From Hysterium pulicare CBS 123377 (Eukaryota > Ascomycota > Dothideomycetes > Hysteriales > Hysteriaceae): a stretch of 64,000 nt of DNA. Made by a program: the position numbers and the translations under genes. The notes under the pieces were generated by a model. That model saw only the letters and a program-made list of their open reading frames with translations. It was not told the origin of the DNA and made no database searches. The stretch spans positions 156,790 through 220,789 of the forward strand of contig AJFK01000462.1 of NCBI GenBank assembly GCA_000467715.1, read 5' to 3'. Below, piece after piece: positions 22,911-34,191 of this stretch. The stretch's first letter is position 1. Each line of letters starts with the position of its first letter.

Positions 22911-23563
22911 CTATGAGGGTAGATCAATAATACTCCCCAACAAATTATAATACATCGATTGCGTTGCAGCTGGAAGGGAAGCGGCCAGTAAATAACAAAA
23001 GCTCCACCACATAAGCGCGTCATCCTCTGAAACCTTATCCGTACGTAGATACTCTTTCATCTTAGAAAAGGTCATTCCATGCGTATGACTTGCGCTCGCA
23101 CCGTATATTTGGCGAGGCGGTCTCCAGCTCTGCGAGTTTTGAAAGCTAATCGGTCAATATCACTACGGTCGGTTGTCAGAAATAGTTGGATCGGAATGAC
23201 AAGATTGTTAATGTCGATACTGTGGTCTACCGTTGTAGATAGGATCTCCTCTCCAGAATGGTAATCGCGGATAGATATTTCGGTGATGATAGGAAAGTAT
23301 GGTGATATAAGACTGATGGATTCGGTATCGACAATGAAAAGCCTTGAATTTGAATTTCTGGCAAGCTGTCGCAGCTTTTGGAGTTGAGCTGTCCATCCAT
23401 TATTTGAAGGGCGGCGAAACTTGACGTCGTTGAGAGAGAGCACAAAGTCGAGGCTTGCAGCAGCTTGAGTTGCCCGGTGTGTTGAGTTTGCAAATCTGAC
23501 TGCTTCCTGGTGGTGGTATTTGCAGTAGCGTGGACCATCGACAGGAGGTAGAGTGCAATTCAA
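22911..23563 (-). pseudogene. Broken exonuclease-like (DEDD, RNase H-fold) gene
   Basis: From 23563 to about 23080 one frame reads as coding. It begins with a small Cys/His segment (CTLPPVDGPRYCKYHHQEA), then an RNase H-like strand with an acidic pair (RLFIVDTES), then SIRDYHSGEEIL. This is the pattern of DEDD-type 3'-5' exonuclease domains seen in expanded Leotiomycete families. That frame stops at 23072, but a second frame continues with THGMTFSKMKEYL and DDALMWWSF, which is typical downstream sequence of such domains, and ends at 22911. The frame change has no intron-like boundaries, so a frameshift is the simplest explanation. No in-frame ATG lies upstream before a stop. Family assignment is by pattern only. 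Confidence 0.5.
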
Positions 23564-23640
23564 AAAACATTAAGCACGTTCGTATTCCATCAGCCGGGAG
23601 TGATAAAAAAGATGACAGATCAAGATTGATATTAAGTCTA

Positions 23641-23959
23641 CAGCCAACGGCCCTTTCTACCTTTCACTCAACCACCTCCCAATCCGTGCATACAGTTTCG
23701 GCCAGTGGGAGTGAGCTCTGGGGCTTTCTGGTCGCCATACGGACCCCAATTGGGCTCTGGGAACGGACCACAACGTGCTGCGCCTCCGTTCGGCCAAGGC
23801 TCTCCTTCCTCATACCCTCCTGTCTCGAGTCCCGACCCCCCGCAATGTTCTCAGACTGCAAGCGCCCCATCTCAGGGCAGTACTCCCTTCACAGCTGCTC
23901 CCGGACCCCAAACGAACCCTGGATCCGGACCACAACGTACCACACGCATAGGCAGGTAA
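23641..23959 (+). other. Pro/Gly/Ser-rich open segment, possible exon or fragment
   Basis: The plus strand keeps an open frame rich in Pro, Gly, Gln and Ser. It has a repeated GPQ spacing (GPQLGSGNGPQ and GPQTNPGSGPQ). It lacks an ATG and follows an AG at 23642, so it could be an internal exon. The opposite strand is also open here (23810-24442, 211 codons from an ATG), with a stretch reading DFESVVVGLVPSDNLG. I recognise neither product. Low-complexity composition alone could explain one of the frames. Confidence 0.25.
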
Positions 23960-24501
23960 GTCGGCGATATCCCGTTTGTTGGGCGGAGCTTGTCCTTGAA
24001 ATGAGAATGTATGTGGAGAAAATGAGCTGAACGGCTGTTTCGGAAGACCTGTTGTCCATATAGTCGGATTGCCATATTCAAGAAGCATATCAGCTACCAG
24101 GTCAAGTCTTGAGAATCGCTTCCATGAGAACATCCAATGTGAAATACCAAGGTTGTCCGATGGTACAAGCCCCACAACTACAGACTCAAAGTCTCGATTG
24201 AGGTACCACAAATGTTGGTACCTCTTTCTTAATGGGAGGGTCCTGCCAAAAGGCAAAATTACTGCGTCGGAGACAAGGATAACTGGGTTGTTTCGGAATT
24301 GGTTGGTAAAAGTTGTAAAATATTGTCCATAGGTATTCTGAGTTTCGGATGGTCTTGCTCTTAAATCTAGGCGGTAGTCCTTTCGGTGAGCCTCGTATGC
24401 TGAGAAGTAATGGGATAGATATAGACAAATACCAAATGGCAAATCATCTCCATCGACAAGTCAAAGTAGAGCAATAGTCTGAGCCAGCTGATGAGCTGTC
24501 G

Positions 24502-24649
24502 TAAGATCCCCAGTAGCTGAGCACGCGTGGTCATAGGTAAGATCTCCGGTAGCTGGGCGCGCGTGGTGATGAGCTGCTGTGGGCTCTCCAGTAGCTGGGC
24601 GTGCATTGTCAGAGGTAAGATCTCTAGTAGCTGAGTGCGCTTGGTCTGC
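24502..24649. repeat. Degenerate minisatellite, about four units
   Basis: Imperfect units of 36-42 bp follow the pattern TAAGATCTCCAGTAGCTGGG, then CGCGCGTGGTCA and a short spacer. Starts are near 24502, 24538, 24580 and 24616. The period is a multiple of three, so the minus strand reads as repeated TTRAQLL-like residues. Confidence 0.7.
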
Positions 24650-25339
24650 TCAAGGCCTCGATGACGGCGCTACCAAGGTCTTGAATGATGGCGTGTCATA
24701 ATATGAAGAGGGAAGTAATTATGGAGCTCAGACATCCCACCTATGGCGCCACTGAGCCGTTGAGTATTGGCGTATCTTGACATGAAAAGGGAAACAACAA
24801 CGAAGCTCAAGCGCCAATCAGAGCCCATGACGGCGCCGCTGTCTAGGAGAAAAGAAACATGTGCTGATGCCTCTTAACTCTCCTTTAGATCTTGTGCGGG
24901 CTTTGTATACCTATTCACCTTTTGCATGGGCTTCATGATGGCAACTGGCTTTGATGACTGTTACGGGGTCCAAATGGAGTTCATAGACTCCTAGCACCGG
25001 AGTTGATGGGGACAGACAGAGCCAGCGGTAATAACTTCTACTTCTTGAACTTCTACTCTGATGTTTTGTTGCTCTTCTCCTACAGATCCCGTCGCCGTTT
25101 CATTGGCCAAATTGCTATTCGTAGCTGGAACTCCTATTCCTGTAGCTGAGTTTGGATATAGCCCTCTGACACGTTCCTGGCCGGATTCATGGTCTTTTGT
25201 TGATAGATATACTCTCCAAGTAGCTCCTAGTAAGACTTAGCGATCAAATTTGACCCTGTGGATTCTGGATTACCTCAAAATCACAGATGGAGGTTGGCAG
25301 GGGTAGATTAGAGCAGCCATGTGCATGACATACAAGGGC
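24650..25339. other. Intergenic, no supported gene
   Basis: This stretch lies between the minisatellite and the CENP-H stop codon. It shows no recognisable coding sequence. Confidence 0.4.
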
Positions 25340-26192
25340 TCATCCAATCTCCTCTTCGTCGTCCATTACTAACTCTCTTAAAAACTGATCGCTTGTCCAG
25401 TTGATCCCACTCCCAACGACCATACCAGAGATGATACTCTTCATAATTTTGTACTGTCTCCGAGACAGTGCCACCCGTTTTTCCAGCTCTTGAATTTGAC
25501 TACGAAGCCTGGCATCTTCAACCTCCTCGGCTGACTGGGCTTTCATCTCTTCTGCAAGACCAAGAAGGGTTTGGGCGAGTTTTTTGTTCTTCCCATTTGC
25601 CGCAATGTTCTCTTTTTCAGCGGTCGTCAGGGATTTTAGTGCGGATAACAATTTGGAAGAGAGCGAGCTATGAGCCATAGAGACAACATCACGTTCCGCC
25701 ACCAACGGTGATAACCGCCTACCTAGGTCAGATCTGGAATCTCATGAGAAGGGCTTAGAACATACTGTTCAACGTGACCCTTGTCAGAGCCTCCGTGAAT
25801 GGCTTTAAGGATGGGATGAGTGATCACTACGTTTTGAGTAATTCTGTTCCGCATAAGGTATTCTGCTCTTGCTTCGAGTGCTTCCTGCTCAGCAGAGATC
25901 ACCTGCGCTTCTGAGACATCATCTGATGTAAATACAGACCGCGAGTTCTGGCCTAAACTTGAGTCAATTAAGAATTTTGCCGTGACACATGGACCCAATA
26001 CGTGCCTTTGATTTGTGCTGCTAGTAGTTCGTACTCCAGTTGAAGCTCTTGTTGACGATCATAATGCTCTAGAATTAGTCTCTGTTTCTCAGAGAACGCG
26101 AACGCGTCGCTATTCGGTGTTTGGAGCAAGTCTGCGATGTCTGAGGGTGATGCTTTCCCATCAGCCATAACTGCATCTCTTGAATGTTCCAT
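25340..26192 (-). CDS. CENP-H-family kinetochore protein (Fta3/Mcm16-like)
   Basis: The exons are about 26192-26006, 25952-25766 and 25718-25340, giving 250 aa. The family belongs to the inner-kinetochore CCAN/COMA assembly at centromeres. The protein is mostly helical. It starts with SEKQRLILEHYDRQQELQLE. A middle block YLMRNRITQNVVITHPILKA leads to LSPLVAERDVVSMAHSSLSS. A coiled coil follows, then the C-terminal MKSIISGMVVGSGINW near an acidic end. These match the CENP-H domain pattern. The first intron is odd. Either GC-AG (26005-25953), or GT with an AAG acceptor (26001-25958) that adds two residues. The start at 26192 is preferred over an in-frame ATG at 26405, which would lie only 18 bp from ATG11; 26168 is another candidate. 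Confidence 0.75.
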
Positions 26193-26423
26193 TACGAAGA
26201 AGTTGAGCCCCAAGTCTTCAAGCAATCTGATAGTCAAGTTGGTTGGCGAATCGTGTGAATGAATGCCACTTCGTTCATGTGCGTGGTCCGTGTGAAACAT
26301 CCTGGGGTTTCCTTGGCGATGCGCGAGTTGACGCCTTATGCTCACCTTAATCTCTACAGCAGCTTCCACTCCTCCTGCAAACTGTGAAAGCATGCGACAT
26401 TTCATGCTGGAGGGAATACTCGA
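26193..26423. promoter_or_regulatory. 231-bp bidirectional promoter, CENP-H / ATG11
   Basis: Only 231 bp separate the two divergent start codons. An open frame continuous with the kinetochore gene crosses nearly all of it, so the boundary depends on which ATG is used. Confidence 0.5.
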
Positions 26424-29400
26424 ATGTCACTACAGGTCGTTGTAGCACATACGGGCCAGCGGCTCGACGCCGATCCGATTAACTTCGACTCTGTCGATGC
26501 TTTGAAGTCATGGATCTCCAAAGCTACCCAAATTCCTCTTCAGGATCAGATACTACTGACCACCAGGAGCAAGCATGTAAAACTCCAAGCGCTCTTGACA
26601 GAGGTAATGCTCATCGATTCGATGACTTGTTCGGCTGCTAATAGTCATTATAGAAAGAGATATTCGTATATGATAGAGACCTCTTCAATTTCTCAGCTTC
26701 GCAGTCTCCAATACCTCCCACTCCTTTGCCAGAGCCTTATATCGCCGATGACACTCCAGACACACTTTCAAGTCAAACTGACCTCAAAGCCTGGCAAAAC
26801 TTGTTCAAGGCTCGGCGAGATTGGGCCTTTGCTGTTTTACAGACGGCTCATTCCATGTCCTCGGTCGCACGAAAGCATTTTGAAGACCAGGCTTTAATTG
26901 ATAAAGGTACTCGAATTGCTGTTGGCAACCATGATTCCCATATTAGCAACCTCCAGCGCAAGTCAGAGGAGGCGAGTAGTTGGTTTGAGGGTGTCTCAAA
27001 GGAGATTGATGATAATTTGCGTACTTGGGAACGGGACCTCGCTCAGCTTGCACATATACCCGCAAAGGGGGAGTTTAGGCAGTTCCTGGGGAATGGAAAT
27101 AGGGCGCAACAGAAGGGACATAAGGCCAACCTGAACCAGCCAACGACACTCCAGGATTTCCTCGACGCAGACGGAGTGAAAAAGGCAACAACTACAAGCA
27201 AACGCACGAAAGAATCTCTCAGGAAGCGCTTATCAGGCGTGAGTCCTAAAATCGAGGCGATGATCTCTGACTACAACGAGCTGCTTGGTGGCATTGATGA
27301 AAGCCAGAGCCGATCTCTCCTTAACGACACTGAAGAACCCATGAGGCTGTATAACGAGATCGACGTTGTTGTCAAGAAGGTGGAGTCAGATTATGAGCAT
27401 GTTATTGCTCTTCCTCCAAATCCAAAATCCGTTGCTCAAGTTTCGAAAATGGCGCTTTTACACACACGGAATTATTTACCAGCCATCAAAGAGTACAGTG
27501 TCGAGATGAGTGACCTTGCACGAAAGTCTGTCGAACAGAAAAACGCCTCCGTTCAGCACGCCGTGGACAGTATGCAACGCATTTCAGCCATTCAATCAGA
27601 AATGTCCCACCTGAATAGTGAGTTGGAAAACCTGAACATTCCTTCTGATGGGGTGGAGGCCTTTGAGCTTGTGTCCTTCATCTCCAGGCTTCCGTTCGTT
27701 TATGGGACTCTTCTTGTGGAAGCTTTGCGAAGACACGAATGGGTCGAGAAAATGAAGAAGGACACTTCAGCGTTAGCTGAGGAGATGGCAGGCTTTCAAG
27801 AAGAGGAGGAACGACGAAGAAAGAGGTGGTTGAAACCTATTGGAGATCTTGTCAATGTTGAGGCAGTTTCGGGGAACATGCTCGGTTTCGAAATGAACGT
27901 CCAGGGAGAGAAACAGAATTGGCCAGCAGTAACACGAGAAGACCTACAAGAATACCTGAGTGTCTTGCAAGGCCTGGAAGGGCTTGAGTCGTCCTCGGAA
28001 CCATTGGCTCAAGCCATCAAAGATCTCGACAAGCCTACCAAACAACAAGTAAAACGGGCGAAGAATTTCAAGATGGGCAGTGTACATGAACCTGCATTTG
28101 GAAAAGGTTCACTTATGCTTCGCGGTGATGACGAAGTTCGTGTTCTGAAAGAAGCAAACTCTAAGCTCGAAGAGGACCTTAAGGGCTCAAAGAGCAGGGT
28201 ACGCAAGCTTGAAGATTTATTGCATCGTCAAAGTCATATTGGACGACTGTCTATTGGGAGTGGGTTTCAGCTTCAAGGACCACAAAGTCCAGCAGATCCA
28301 TCCACGCCGGATGTTACTGTTCCCTCTGCGCCATCGCCTCGACCTCAGGATGAACTCTCTCGGAGATCTTCGGTATCTTCGCGGCGTTTCTCTTCCAACC
28401 AAGGCCCAGACGAAAAAGCATTCACCCGTCGCATCTTGAAGTTGGAAGGTGAGCTAGCGGCCGAGAGGGAAGCACGTGCTATTCTGGAGAAGGATGTCCA
28501 ATTGCGGAATGAGGGCGATGCAGACCTCAGGCGCCAGATTGAAGAAGCCAACTTCACTAAGAAAGATCTCATGGCAAATATGGAGGCCAAGCAGAAAGAG
28601 TTTTCGGATGAACGGCGGGCTCTAGAGGAGGAGTTAGCGAACTACAGGAGCAAGATTGAAGATGCTGAGTATGAGCTGGACCAAATTGAAATGAGTCGCG
28701 TTAACGAAAGAACGGGCGCCGACACCAAACTACAAAATATCCAGACTGAGTTAGAGCAAGCCCAATTGCAAGTTCGACACCTCGAATCCCGTCTAGAGAA
28801 ACATCGGGAGCATGAAGCACTCTACCATGAAACAATCACCGCCGCCTTTGGACACTTGTCATCGCAAGAACAAGTACCCGAAGATCTTGTTGAGCTTGTC
28901 TCTCAAATAGAGGGACTGGCTCTACGATCTGTGAACCACATGAAAGACCTGCAACAAGCCGTAGCAATCGCGCAATCTGAGAACGAATCCATAAGGGCTG
29001 AAGCTGAAAAGCAACAAGCAGAGCTTGTTTCGAAAGTCGAAACTCAGGAAGCTGATGCAGCTTCGTTGCGGGAACAACTGCACACCGAAAGGGCTAAAGC
29101 TGCTTCCGTCACAGTGGAGCTTGATGAAGAACGTGAGCATCTTCGAGTCTTGCGGACCAAGTTTGCCGAAGGAGAGACTGGTTCCGAGACTCTTCGAGAA
29201 AGGGTCGCCGAAGAAGAAGCCAAAGTTGGGCGTCTAATGACCCAGCTTGCTGAGTCCAGATCTCATGCAAACAGTCTTGATGTCGAACTCATGAAATTAC
29301 AGAAAAAGTTCTTGAAGCATTCTGAAACGGATGCATCAAGATCGAATCAGAAATCTGTTCGCGCAAAGGAACTGAGCCAGCGACTGTATGCCCATCATGA

Positions 29401-30817
29401 ACGGCTAATGCGTCTCTTGGAAAATCTAGGCTTCGTCGTTACAGTTGAGGATAATGCAATGGTGCTCCAGCGAGCATCCAAAGTCGGGACTAGTACCGTC
29501 CTCAACGATCCAAATGGAACGATGAATCGTAGTGTTACAACACCTTCGCCCACGCCCCTCAGGAAACATCTTGAGGACTACTCGGATCTATCTTTTCTAC
29601 AATGGGCCGAGACAGCTGAGTTAGAAGAAGAGAACCAGCGCTATTATGAGTTCATAAGCAAACTTGACCAATTCAACATCGAAACTTTCTGCGAAGCAGT
29701 ATCGAAACGCATGCGCGATATGGAGCACACTGCTCGAAAATGGCAGAGAGAGGCCCGCACTTATCGAGATAAGGCACATCGTTTCCAGAGCGAAGCGCAC
29801 GAGAAGATCGCCTTCCGCTCGTTCAAAGAAGGTGATCTTGCTCTTTTCTTACCCACGAGAAATCAGGCCACACGGCCATGGGCGGCTTTCAATGTTGGGG
29901 CACCGCACTACTTCCTCCGCGAGCAGGACTCCCATAGGCTGCACGGTAGGGAGTGGCTCGTAGCACGCATATCAAAAGTCGAGGAACGGGTTGTCGATCT
30001 TTCCAAAACACTCGATGGTGGACGCGTCTCCAGCGATGGTCGGTCTATTACTAGCGAAGGCGCGGTATCCTTCGAAGATGACAATCCATTTGAACTCTCG
30101 GACGGTCTCCGCTGGTATTTACTTGATGCAGCAGAAGAGAAACCTGGTGCTCCGTCAACCCCAGGTCTCGGGAAGACTACTGTCGCCAGTGCAAATGTAG
30201 ATGCAAGGGGCAGTATGGGAATGACCAAGAAGTCGAGCTCCAATGACCCAGCTAAGACTCTAGGCAAAAGCCTGGACAGCAGACGTAGCAGCGCTACCTC
30301 GTCTCGCAAAAGCGTTCCCGCAGCCATAACAGGCCAAAGATCAGGCTCAGTAGAAGCAATAGCCGGCGAAACCGGCGAAGGGCCTGCTTCTACTGTAGCT
30401 ACTAGGGGCGCAAGCCCAAGTACTGGTCCAGGACCCTCACACCTGCGCACTGAAACCCAACCGTCGGGGACTACTTCTGCCGTTCCCAATTTACTGGACG
30501 GCACGGACGAGGTTCGAAAAGACCTTCTTTGGGGACCCTAGAATAGGCTGTCCCATACCGGCATTGGATATCTTCGGGCTGACTTGTGTTGATAGGGAGA
30601 GGTGAGGAGCGCTTCGCCTAATAAATCTACTGCTCATGTTGCTACTTCTACTCCTACCTCTACGGCGAATTCGCCTTCGAAATCTGCTATGGTGAGAGCA
30701 AAATCGCCTGCGGCATCGCCGAGTAAGAAAGGTGCGAGAGAAAGGGGAAGGACGGGGATTTGGGATTCGCTTTGGCAGCTAGATATCAGCTATCAAAGTG
30801 GAAAGGCGAAGAAATGA
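26424..30817 (+). CDS. ATG11: Autophagy-related protein 11
   Basis: Three exons, 26424-26603, 26654-30511 and 30596-30817, give 1419 aa. Atg11 is the scaffold of selective autophagy (pexophagy, mitophagy, Cvt-like routes). It links cargo receptors to the Atg1 kinase. The N-terminus (MSLQVVVAHTGQRLDADPIN, then KEIFVYDRDL) forms the ubiquitin-like start of the family. The centre is long coiled coil (about 540-1000). The claw domain (about 1040-1215) contains LSFLQWAETAELEEENQRYY, FKEGDLALFLPTRN, HYFLREQD and DGLRWYLLDAAEE. The disordered tail ends in a conserved-looking IWDSLWQLDISYQSGKAKK. The last donor is GTTCGA, weak, but skipping the intron would end the protein at 30541 without that tail. 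Confidence 0.94.
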
Positions 30818-31270
30818 TAGCAGGGTGTTGGTGCAGTGCTTTTCTTTTGAGGGGTGAACGGCTGTAAGATATTGTTATACCATTTTCTGAGCAGTATATA
30901 CAGTTTATCAGATTGAGTAATATAGCATGAGGTTTAAAGAAGAGTGCTCGAACGCCTAGGGTATAAAGGACGTAAAGTGAATATGATGGTGGATGGCGGC
31001 ACGACGAACAGGGGTTATTCTCGGCAAAAGCTTGAACAGGAGTGAGATCCGCTTTGCTGACTCGAAACAGGAACGATGTGACAAACTGACGGTTATGATG
31101 GCCAACTAAACACAACTAGGAATGTAACACGGTGCTAGCACAATCAAGCGTTGCTACCCCAGATTTTGCAGGACTCAGGCCATTCACCATGTTTAATCGT
31201 GACATGTCCCGCCGCTGTCAAGTTCTATCATCTCCATCGAAGAACGGATTGAACTCTGCTAGAGCCAAAT

Positions 31271-32917
31271 ATGATGGATTTATTAGTGAGACATGTTGGT
31301 GCTCCTGTTAATGTGAGCGTCTCTTGTGTAAGTTCACAGTTTTCAACGTCGACAATCTGGCAATTCTCCAATTTTCTCTCGTTTATAATCTCTCTTCCCA
31401 GTGCCCTCAACTCTCAGACCTCCTAGGTCCCAAAGTTCTCTACCCAAATTCAACCGCCTACAACACAACGCTATCCTCCTACTGGTCCCGACAAGAAGAC
31501 ACTCTGAATCCATTCTGTATTATTGTCCCGGGTGCCACGCAACATGTCTCCGCCGCAGTATCAATTCTCTCCAACAACTCCAACTGTCACTTTGCCATCA
31601 AAGGCCAGACGCATGCTCCAGCTGCGGGCTTTGCGAATATCGGTTCCGGCGTCACGATTGATATGGCTAACATGAACTCCGTTACCCTCAGTGAAGATGG
31701 CAAAATCGCAAGAGTAGGAGCCGGAGCAAAGTGGTTGGATGTATACACCCATCTCGACCCAATGAACCTAACTGTCGCCGGAGGCAGGAATGGCCTCGTG
31801 GGTGTTGGGGGTCTTACGTTAGGCGGAGGGATAAGTTACTTCGGACCTAGAGTCGGGTGGACTTGTGATACGGTCTCAAATTTCGAAGTATTTCTCTCCT
31901 TCCCTACTATCGCACCCCCCAGATCCAAGGGTCTGACTCACAGATTTCGGTAGGTCGTTCTTGCCGGAGGTGAAATTGTCAACGCCAATGCAACGAGCAA
32001 CGCCGACCTCTTCCGCGCTCTGAAAGGTGGTGCTAACAATTTCGGTATCGTGACGCGAATTGACTTTCGTGCTATACCACAAGGCCCCATCGTCGGCGGG
32101 AGTATAGCACACAACATCACTTACGTAGATGCGGTGTTCAAGGCTTTTGCTGATATTGCAGGAGCGAAGGACTATGACCCTTATGCATCGCTAGTCACGG
32201 GTTTGATCTATAGCTCCTCGAGTAAAGCGTGGAGTTTAGGTACAACGGCCATCTATACGAAAGAGGATCTGAAGCCAGAAGTCTATGACGAGCTTCGAAG
32301 TATTCCCACGGTTAAGGATACTCTGAATGTGACGAGACTAGGTGTTTTGGCCAACGAAACTGCCACGGCGCAGACGTATGTCCTTCTCACCTCAACCTCT
32401 TCACAGTTCTTACTTAAGTAACTGATGAAATAGAAATTGGGCTTTCTACACAGCAACCTTCAGCGTCTCTTCAGAACTCCTCAGCAAGCTCTTCCAAGCA
32501 TTCAACGCCACAATCTCCACAACCTCTATCCCAGGCGGCATCAGCTGGAGTATCGCTTTCGAACCGCTCCCGACCAAGTTCACGAAGCATAGCAGCGCCG
32601 CTGGTGGTAACTCTCTCGGCGTTAGCCCCGAAGATGGCAATCTGGTAGTGCTGCTTTTAACACCTATTTGGCCCTCTACGGCTGATAGTCAACTGGTCCG
32701 GCAGACTGCGGGGAAGATGATCGAGGATGCGGAGAGGATAGCGGGAGAGATGGGTCTGTTGAATAACTTCCAGTATCTGAATTATGCGGATCCGAGTCAG
32801 GATCCTATTGCGAGTTACGGGAAGGAGAATGTAGAGGCTTTGAGGAAGGTGAGTAGGAGGGTTGATCCGGGGGGTGTATTTCAGAAACAAGTTCCTGGAG
32901 GGTTTAAGCTCTGGTAA
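31271..32917 (+). CDS. FAD-linked oxidase, berberine-bridge-like
   Basis: Four exons, 31271-31327, 31402-31887, 31954-32375 and 32434-32917, give 482 aa. The family oxidises alcohols or oligosaccharides using covalent FAD, usually outside the cell. The FAD_binding_4 part carries AIKGQTHAPAAGFANIGSGV (the His is a likely flavin attachment site) and GLVGVGGLTLGGGISYFG. The cysteine used for double attachment in some relatives is not evident there. A BBE-type C-terminus with NYADPSQDP and VDPGGVFQKQVPGGFKLW closes the protein. Nine or more N-glycosylation sequons suggest secretion. The best 19-codon first exon does not look like a signal peptide, so the true start may be lost or elsewhere. It converges with the pectinesterase (113 bp). 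Confidence 0.8.
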
Positions 32918-33030
32918 GGCACTTTAATGCGTATGTACATATTCGTTACGTCCAGCAACGAAAAAGTCATCATTGTATATACATTTAGAAACCTAAAAGT
33001 AAGCATGTTTTTTGCCTACGCGATCCACAC

Positions 33031-34191
33031 TCACGCCTCCCGATCAATCCACCCCGTATTCCCCTCCTTCCCACTAAAGGGAAACTGAAACACCTTGTCC
33101 AGCGTACTATACGGCTCATACTGCCCCTCCGTCATCAAAATCGTCACATTCCCCTGCACCCTCCCCGTCCGATTAAACCCCGGCCCAAAGTCCCTAAACT
33201 CCGCCATCGTCGTATTAGAATTGACTCGCGGATCCGTGCTCGACCAATCAATATACCCACTCGGCCTAATACTGTCATCCAAGTCGCAGCTCGCAAAGAT
33301 ACTTCTATGCAGCGCGTTCCACGGTCTGCCCAGCGCACACTTCCCCTGGATGCTGAGGCTCGCATTCGCTTTTTGCACGCGCGAGTCGTGGATGTAGGCG
33401 CCGTATTTGTTGGCGAAGGTCGTGTTGGTGCCTTTCCACGCCGTGATGCCGCCGCCACAGCCGCGCAGCAGCAGGCGCGAGGACTGGATCCAGAGCGTGC
33501 CGAAGCCGTAGAGGAAGTCGGTTTGGCCCGCTACGTCGCAGGCTTTGAAGTACGAGTTCCCCAGCTTGCCGATGTAGATTGTGTCTTGGTAGGAGGCGAG
33601 ACTGCAGGCGTAGAAGCCGGTGTTGGCGTACGAGGTTGAGAGCGCTAGACTGGGGCCCGCGGAGTAGGGGAGATAGGCATTTGTGATGTTGAGATTGTAG
33701 GCGCGGAAGTCGGTGTTGCCGAAGGGCGTGTTGGGCGGTACTGTGTTCCCTGTTGGTCCTGAGCCTGTTAGGCTGGAGTTCAGGGTCGGGGCGATGGTGA
33801 GTGTGCTTGTGAAGGCATTATCTAGCGTTCCGGTGGTGTTGGTTCCCGTTGCTTGGTGCCATAGTACTTCGACTGTGTTGTATGATAGCTCGGTTGGGGA
33901 GCTGGTCACGCCGAGGAGGGTTAGGGGACCGGGACGGGTGATGTTTAGTTGTTCCGTGTAGGTGCCTGGTTGGATGAGGATCGTCTGAGAAGAGTTGTCG
34001 TGTGGAAGGGAGAGAATTGCAGACTGAATTTTCGTAAAGTTCGATGAGGGGCCAACAAGGAGGGTGTTTGGTGGACAGCCGTATAACGGATCGTCTGTCG
34101 GATATTGACAGACGCGGCGATTGGGGAGGTTCAACGAGAGGACGGACGAGGTGAAGAAGAAGAGGAAGGCGCCAATTGGCAGGACTGCCAT
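33031..34191 (-). CDS. Pectin methylesterase (CE8), secreted
   Basis: A single exon encodes 386 aa. The enzyme removes methyl esters from homogalacturonan in plant cell walls, leaving sites for polygalacturonases and pectate lyases. A clear signal peptide (1-20, hydrophobic core IGAFLFFFTSSVLSL) starts the protein. The CE8 active-site set is complete. YQDTIYI provides Gln202 and Asp203, GQTDFLYG provides Gln223 and nucleophile Asp225, and LGRPW provides Arg289 and Trp291. The right-handed beta-helix start PGTYTEQLNI is present. Many N-X-S/T sites fit secretion. The coding region is rich in C and G at third positions compared with neighbours. Assignment is secure. Confidence 0.94.
   Translation of the reverse strand: MAVLPIGAFLFFFTSSVLSLNLPNRRVCQYPTDDPLYGCPPNTLLVGPSSNFTKIQSAILSLPHDNSSQTILIQPGTYTEQLNITRPGPLTLLGVTSSPTELSYNTVEVLWHQATGTNTTGTLDNAFTSTLTIAPTLNSSLTGSGPTGNTVPPNTPFGNTDFRAYNLNITNAYLPYSAGPSLALSTSYANTGFYACSLASYQDTIYIGKLGNSYFKACDVAGQTDFLYGFGTLWIQSSRLLLRGCGGGITAWKGTNTTFANKYGAYIHDSRVQKANASLSIQGKCALGRPWNALHRSIFASCDLDDSIRPSGYIDWSSTDPRVNSNTTMAEFRDFGPGFNRTGRVQGNVTILMTEGQYEPYSTLDKVFQFPFSGKEGNTGWIDREA

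Noticed and set aside
26193-26405. N-terminal extension of the CENP-H protein to the ATG at 26405
   Set aside because: It would leave 18 bp between two divergent starts, and the extension lacks family resemblance.
29908-30504. 198-codon minus-strand frame inside ATG11
   Set aside because: It mirrors the Ser/Pro-rich tail and claw of ATG11 and has no homology pattern.
33307-33639. Plus-strand 110-codon frame opposite the pectinesterase
   Set aside because: High third-position GC in the pectinesterase leaves antisense frames open; the real gene has complete catalytic residues.
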